From positions 310,001 to 374,000 of the forward strand of contig CAZTNW010000001.1 of the NCBI GenBank assembly GCA_964614945.1: a stretch of DNA of 64,000 nucleotides. The letters run 5' to 3'. This document shows, in pieces, positions 60,370-64,000 of this stretch; position 1 is the stretch's first letter, and each line of letters begins with the position of its first letter. A model generated the notes under the pieces. The model did not search any database. It worked only from the letters and a program-made list of their open reading frames with translations, and had not been told where the DNA came from. The translations under genes and the position numbers were made by a program. The DNA comes from CAZTNW01 sp964614945 (GTDB lineage Bacteria > Caldisericota > JANLFM01).

Positions 60370-61582
60370 CATCTTGCCTGACCTTCCTTTCCCCCTTGAT
60401 CCGCCTTTGCATCCCCAGACGAAAGAGCCAATCGAGCCCCAGATAATGGAAAGGATCTTTCCTAAAACTCTTGTCGCGCAAGAGTTTTCCTCCGATCCTC
60501 AGGTCGAGATCCCTCAACTTGTAAGGGAAATTTACACGACCTGGCGGCCGACTCCTCTGCGCCGAGCCCTGAGATTGGAGAAACTTCTAAATTCAAAAGC
60601 GGAGATTTATTACAAGTACGAGGGGACGAGCGCTGTAGGAAGCCACAAATTGAACACGGCCCTGGCTCAGGCTTTCTTCAACCAGAAAGAGGGGATAAGA
60701 AGAATTGTCACGGAGACCGGAGCCGGCCAATGGGGATCAGCCCTCGCCCTTGCCGGTTTCCTTCTTCGTATTCCGGTTGAAGTCTTCATGGTAAGAATTT
60801 CCGCCGAGCAGAAGCCACAGCGCCTTCAATTGATGAGGGTGCTCGGCGCGAAAGCGACCGCCAGCCCGAGCGAGGACACGAACTTTGGAAGGAAAATCAT
60901 CGCTCAGGACAGCAAATGCTCGGGTAGCCTCGGCATCGCCATTTCCGAGGCCTTAGAAGAGGTCCTACAAGACGAAAACAGTCGTTATGCCCTGGGCTCA
61001 GTTCTCAATCATGTCCTCCTGCATCAAACCGTGATCGGCTTAGAAGCAAAAGCCGAGCTCGAGCGCCTCGATCGCTACCCCGATGTGATCCTCGCCTGTC
61101 ACGGCGGGGGATCTAATTTTGCAGGAATTTCTTTTCCTTTCCTCAAAGACAGGCTCCGGCAAGAAAGGAAGGTGCGAGCGATCGCCGTGGAGCCTGAGGA
61201 CTGTCCGAGTCTAACCCGCGGCCAGTTCACTTACGACAATGGAGATACGGCAGGATTCACCCCTCTTCTAAAGATGTATACGCTCGGCCGGGATTTCGTC
61301 CCCCCTCCGTTCCATGCGGGAGGGTTACGCTACCACGGAGCATCTCCCTTAGTCTCGGCGCTGCTTAAACACGGCTTTATTGAAGCCCAGGCCGTCAGCG
61401 AAAAGGAGGCAAAAGCCGCGAGCAGGTTATTCATAGAGAGCGAGGGGATTATTCCCGCTCCGGAATCCGCCCATGCCTTAGCTCAGCTTTCGAGAATGGC
61501 GCCCGATCTGGATAGAGGGAATGTGGTGCTCCTTAACCTGTCCGGCCACGGACTATTCGATCTGAACTTCTACCTCTCCTGA
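60332..61582 (+). CDS. trpB2: Tryptophan synthase beta-like protein TrpB2
   Basis: 416 residues of the long TrpB2 branch: the PLP Lys in G-S-H-K-L-N-T (K106), E128 in E-T-G-A-G-Q-W-G, and phosphate-binding G-G-G-S-N near 255. There is no trpA nearby, so it likely condenses free indole with serine (or O-phosphoserine) to tryptophan. GGAGAG ribosome site; starts inside the SerK-like gene, hence coupled translation under the Trp T-box. Confidence 0.93.
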   Translation: MSNYSAIPESWYNILPDLPFPLDPPLHPQTKEPIEPQIMERIFPKTLVAQEFSSDPQVEIPQLVREIYTTWRPTPLRRALRLEKLLNSKAEIYYKYEGTSAVGSHKLNTALAQAFFNQKEGIRRIVTETGAGQWGSALALAGFLLRIPVEVFMVRISAEQKPQRLQLMRVLGAKATASPSEDTNFGRKIIAQDSKCSGSLGIAISEALEEVLQDENSRYALGSVLNHVLLHQTVIGLEAKAELERLDRYPDVILACHGGGSNFAGISFPFLKDRLRQERKVRAIAVEPEDCPSLTRGQFTYDNGDTAGFTPLLKMYTLGRDFVPPPFHAGGLRYHGASPLVSALLKHGFIEAQAVSEKEAKAASRLFIESEGIIPAPESAHALAQLSRMAPDLDRGNVVLLNLSGHGLFDLNFYLS

Positions 61583-61706
61583 GAAGGAAAAGCTGGGCTA
61601 AATAATCCCTTATCTATCTTGAGCAAGAGAGGGAAAACGGAAAACGGTGAATAGAATGAAGTAATAGCTGAGTCAACTACTCTTGTATCGGACGAGCAAC
61701 CGCATC
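61583..61706. other. Intergenic region
   Basis: Between trpB2 and the next promoter. No coding frame or structured element was recognised. Confidence 0.6.
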
Positions 61707-61735
61707 TTGACAAAGGCCTCGTGGTAATAAATAAT
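61707..61735 (+). promoter_or_regulatory. Promoter of the radical-SAM leader
   Basis: TTGACA (61707-61712), 17-nt spacer, AATAAT (61730-61735). Confidence 0.65.
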
Positions 61736-61758
61736 AAACTACTCTTCGAGCGGAGTTG

Positions 61759-61835
61759 CCTAAAGCTAAAGGCAATGGCACGCCGCCGGCGAGCTTCTGA
61801 TAAGCTCCGAGGGCATAGGTGGAAACACCTCTACC
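61759..61835 (+). ncRNA. Orphan riboswitch-like element, copy 1
   Basis: Starts CCTAAA, then AGGCAATGG, a gagctt/aagctc hairpin, CCGAGGG and a perfect aGGTG-GAAA-CACCt tetraloop hairpin. CCTAAA with ATGG resembles the 11-nt tetraloop receptor, for which the GAAA loop could be the partner. It shares its conserved blocks with copy 2. No known riboswitch class was recognised. Confidence 0.5.
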
Positions 61836-61879
61836 TCCTGTTGGAAAGGAGAGTTGGCCTTAATAAGTATGTTATTTTT

Positions 61880-61912
61880 AGGGCACTTCCTTCCGAGGTG
61901 CCCTTTCTCTTT
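61880..61912 (+). terminator. Intrinsic terminator in the leader
   Basis: Stem agggcac/gtgccct followed by ttctcttt, about 45 nt after copy 1. It could be an on/off switch for leader transcription. Confidence 0.75.
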
Positions 61913-61946
61913 GCCGAGAAGCAAACAGCGCTATTCGAGCTGGATA

Positions 61947-62020
61947 CCTAAACACCTCAGGTATGGTGTCCAGTTGTGGGTTAATAGTACCGAGGGTGTC
62001 GCCAGAAATAGCAACACCTC
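61947..62020 (+). ncRNA. Orphan riboswitch-like element, copy 2
   Basis: CCTAAA, AGGTATGG, CCGAGGG, a GAAA-containing loop closed by ggtgt/acacc, and ACACCTC occur in the same order as in copy 1. CCTAAA...TATGG closely matches the tetraloop receptor. Downstream, a hairpin cccc/gggg near 62140-62160 could mask the ribosome site of the radical-SAM gene. Confidence 0.5.
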
Positions 62021-62169
62021 ACATTTAGAAAAGGAGAAAACTATATTTGCGCTTGCTATAGCATCGAGCACCTCCTCTCAGCACAAGCTTAGCGCTCTCT
62101 TAGAGTTGGGACTGCTCGCTTATTTCTTATTGTATTGCCCCTGTTCGGGAGAAATGGGGAGGGAAATCT

Positions 62170-64000
62170 ATGCGTTGCGAAATCTGCGAATTGAATTGTG
62201 AAATAGACGGTTTACATCATGGGCACTGCGGCATGTACTCCCTTCGGGGAGGAGAGGTCGTGCCCCGCTACCGTAATCCAATCTCTTCCTTCACGGTTGG
62301 TCGTATTGAGGAGGTCCCTATCCTGCATTTCTACCCAGGTAGCCTCACACTACTGGTTGGCAGTGTAAGCTGCAATTTCGACTGCTCCTACTGCGTAAAT
62401 AGTCATATTGCCAGAGTACCAAGCGAGAACCTCTTCCGCTATCGAATGTCCCCTCAAGAGCTGGTAAACAAAGCAAAAATTCTTGGCTGCAAAAACGTTG
62501 CTTTCTCTGTAAATGAACCGGCTGTCTCGTTCCCCTACTTCATTGAAATGTCTCGGGCTGCTAAACAAGCTGGCCTTTATACCGGCTGTGCAACGAACGG
62601 TTATTTCACTCCCAGTGCTATGGAAAGTTTAGCTAACCAGATTGATTTCATCAATGTGAGTTTGAAATCAATCCGCGATAGTTTTTACCAAGAGGCATGT
62701 CATGTCCCTAGCATAGCTCCAGTTCTGAGGAATTTAAAAGTCCTCCACGACAAAAGGGTGCACGTTGAGATAACCACTCCAATTACGCCAGAAATGGATG
62801 AGGCCGAGGCCGAGGAAATAGCAAAGACACTGGGCGAGATAGATAGAGACATTCCGTGGCATATTTTTTGGTTACTTCCTGAATACAAAATGGACAACGA
62901 CAAACACGTCCCGGTAGAGAAATTGGTGCAAATGCGGGGCATCGCAAAAAAACATCTCAATCACGTGTATATCGGTAATCTGGTCGGTTCAGATTGGCTT
63001 GATACGTATTGTTCCAAATGCAATGAAATGGTGATCAAGCGCATTAACACACTCGGTGGCGGCGGCAAGGTTATGGCTTATCGACTACAGGAGGGTAAGT
63101 GTCCGTCCTGCGCCAACGAGGTATCTATTGTTGGTGAATCATCCCTGGCTTTTCTCAATGAGAAGGCGGATTGCCCTGCGACTCCTGAGGGCGACAAAAG
63201 AATTTTGGGGCTTCTTGATGTTCACGGCTATCAAAAAACATTTGATTTCAGAACAGGCGCAAGAGTTGGGGCTAAGTCGCCTCTGCTTTCGCGCGTTACC
63301 GATATCATGCGCAGTCATCCTTACCCAGGAGATGCAAAAACTGAATCAGATTCCTGGGTTACGAATGTGGCTCTGGAAGCAGTAAATTTGTACAAGCCAG
63401 ACCTAGTAATGCTTGACTATGCTCAGGCGTCTTTCACTGCCGTGAACTGTCCCGACAAAGGGACAGAAGCGTTCAATAACGTATTTGATAGCGTGCGGCG
63501 GTTTTTGGGCGAGACAGACTATATACCTTTAGTGATCGGTTGCGGGGGGTTCGAAAAGGTAAAGAAGATCATCGACCTCGAATACTTATTCAATTCGGAG
63601 GGCTCAGTCATATCCACCGGAAAATATGCTCATTTGAGCAAACGGGTATTTGAGAAAATATATGCTTTTCCAACAGAAAAACTGTCAGATCTATCCCAAC
63701 ACTGGCGACTGGAGAGCAAGGCAGAATTCCTTAATAGCCTAACCCAAGGCTATACTGCTGGCTTCGCTGCAAGTCTCGGCGATTACATCGCTGTAGCAAA
63801 ACCCGGGGTAATTTTCAAGGGGATGGATAGTCATACCCGTATAAAAGACCTTACGTCTTCCCTGACAAAATTCGCTCCTGTATACACCAAGCTCGATCCC
63901 CCTGAGGAAATTGCTCAGGTTGCTTCGATAGTCAGCAGAGCCGTGCTTGAAGGTAAAAAGATTGCTTTCATCATCGTTGAAGGAGCCGGTATAGCAGATT
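62170..64000 (+). CDS. Radical SAM protein (PflA/AmmeMemoRadiSam-like) with unknown C-terminal domain, partial
   Basis: ATG 62170, with GGGGAGGG upstream; open to the window edge (610 codons). N-terminus has a C-x-x-C...C zinc-like part (M-R-C-E-I-C-E-L-N-C ... G-H-C-G-M-Y) typical of PflA-like proteins, then the radical-SAM site C-N-F-D-C-S-Y-C (C-x3-C-x2-C). A later C-S-K-C and C-P-S-C could hold a second cluster or zinc. The rest (from about 340) is an unrecognised domain with D-Y-A-Q-A-S-F and V-I-G-C-G-G-F. Function unknown. Confidence 0.75.
   Translation, partial: MRCEICELNCEIDGLHHGHCGMYSLRGGEVVPRYRNPISSFTVGRIEEVPILHFYPGSLTLLVGSVSCNFDCSYCVNSHIARVPSENLFRYRMSPQELVNKAKILGCKNVAFSVNEPAVSFPYFIEMSRAAKQAGLYTGCATNGYFTPSAMESLANQIDFINVSLKSIRDSFYQEACHVPSIAPVLRNLKVLHDKRVHVEITTPITPEMDEAEAEEIAKTLGEIDRDIPWHIFWLLPEYKMDNDKHVPVEKLVQMRGIAKKHLNHVYIGNLVGSDWLDTYCSKCNEMVIKRINTLGGGGKVMAYRLQEGKCPSCANEVSIVGESSLAFLNEKADCPATPEGDKRILGLLDVHGYQKTFDFRTGARVGAKSPLLSRVTDIMRSHPYPGDAKTESDSWVTNVALEAVNLYKPDLVMLDYAQASFTAVNCPDKGTEAFNNVFDSVRRFLGETDYIPLVIGCGGFEKVKKIIDLEYLFNSEGSVISTGKYAHLSKRVFEKIYAFPTEKLSDLSQHWRLESKAEFLNSLTQGYTAGFAASLGDYIAVAKPGVIFKGMDSHTRIKDLTSSLTKFAPVYTKLDPPEEIAQVASIVSRAVLEGKKIAFIIVEGAGIAD

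Overview
The window is a bacterial chromosome carrying an almost complete temperate siphovirus-type prophage of about 52.6 kb, inserted in a tRNA-Arg(CCG) gene. The host parts (1-6856 and 59478-64000) show T-box control, frequent GTG/TTG starts and strong AGGAGG ribosome sites. The phage lysin carries S-layer-homology (SLH) modules, and the prophage holds a repeat of the clostridial/thermophile CRISPR type. Together these suggest a Firmicutes-like, probably thermophilic host with an S-layer. The lineage cannot be fixed from the sequence alone. Two runs of exactly 100 N (48611-48710, 49596-49695) are scaffold gaps inside repetitive tail genes.

Left host flank: the end of an M23 peptidase, a P2A Ca2+-type ATPase, a GT2 glycosyltransferase, a zinc-ribbon/PH-like protein, RHS and other gene debris, an M24-family peptidase and tRNA-Arg (6781-6856). 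The last 47 bp of the tRNA are repeated at 59431-59477 and mark attL and attR.

Prophage, left to right: small early genes and two XRE regulators (7364-10270); a replication/recombination block (Rad52-like annealing protein, replisome-organizer-like protein, Fe-S PD-(D/E)XK nuclease, metallophosphoesterase, two DNA methyltransferases); a leftward operon with RuvB and a catalytic-domain-only tyrosine recombinase (18346-21413); a regulatory intergenic region (21414-22077) holding a solitary CRISPR repeat; a second early block ending in DnaB helicase; then packaging, head, tail and lysis genes (25248-57211). The right end has a repressor/ImmA lysogeny pair, a TM2-like membrane protein and the integrase beside attR. 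A 114-bp inverted repeat (7986-8099 / 20711-20824) brackets the 8.1-20.7 kb segment.

Right host flank: a promoter and a tryptophan-type T-box leader control a ParB/SerK-like protein overlapping trpB2, which suggests indole salvage possibly fed by phosphoserine. After it comes a leader with two related structured RNA copies and a terminator, upstream of a radical-SAM protein that runs off the window.

Most noteworthy: (1) a solitary CRISPR repeat on a phage-encoded transcription unit, arranged like an RNA anti-CRISPR; (2) an AT-rich palindrome around CAAAAATATTTTTG scattered about 20 times through the prophage in all reading frames and not seen in the host flanks; (3) a tandem orphan riboswitch candidate; (4) the T-box/SerK-like/TrpB2 pairing; (5) a tail protein with a tryptophan about every 14 residues; (6) a possible amber-readthrough extension of the tail-tube-like protein.
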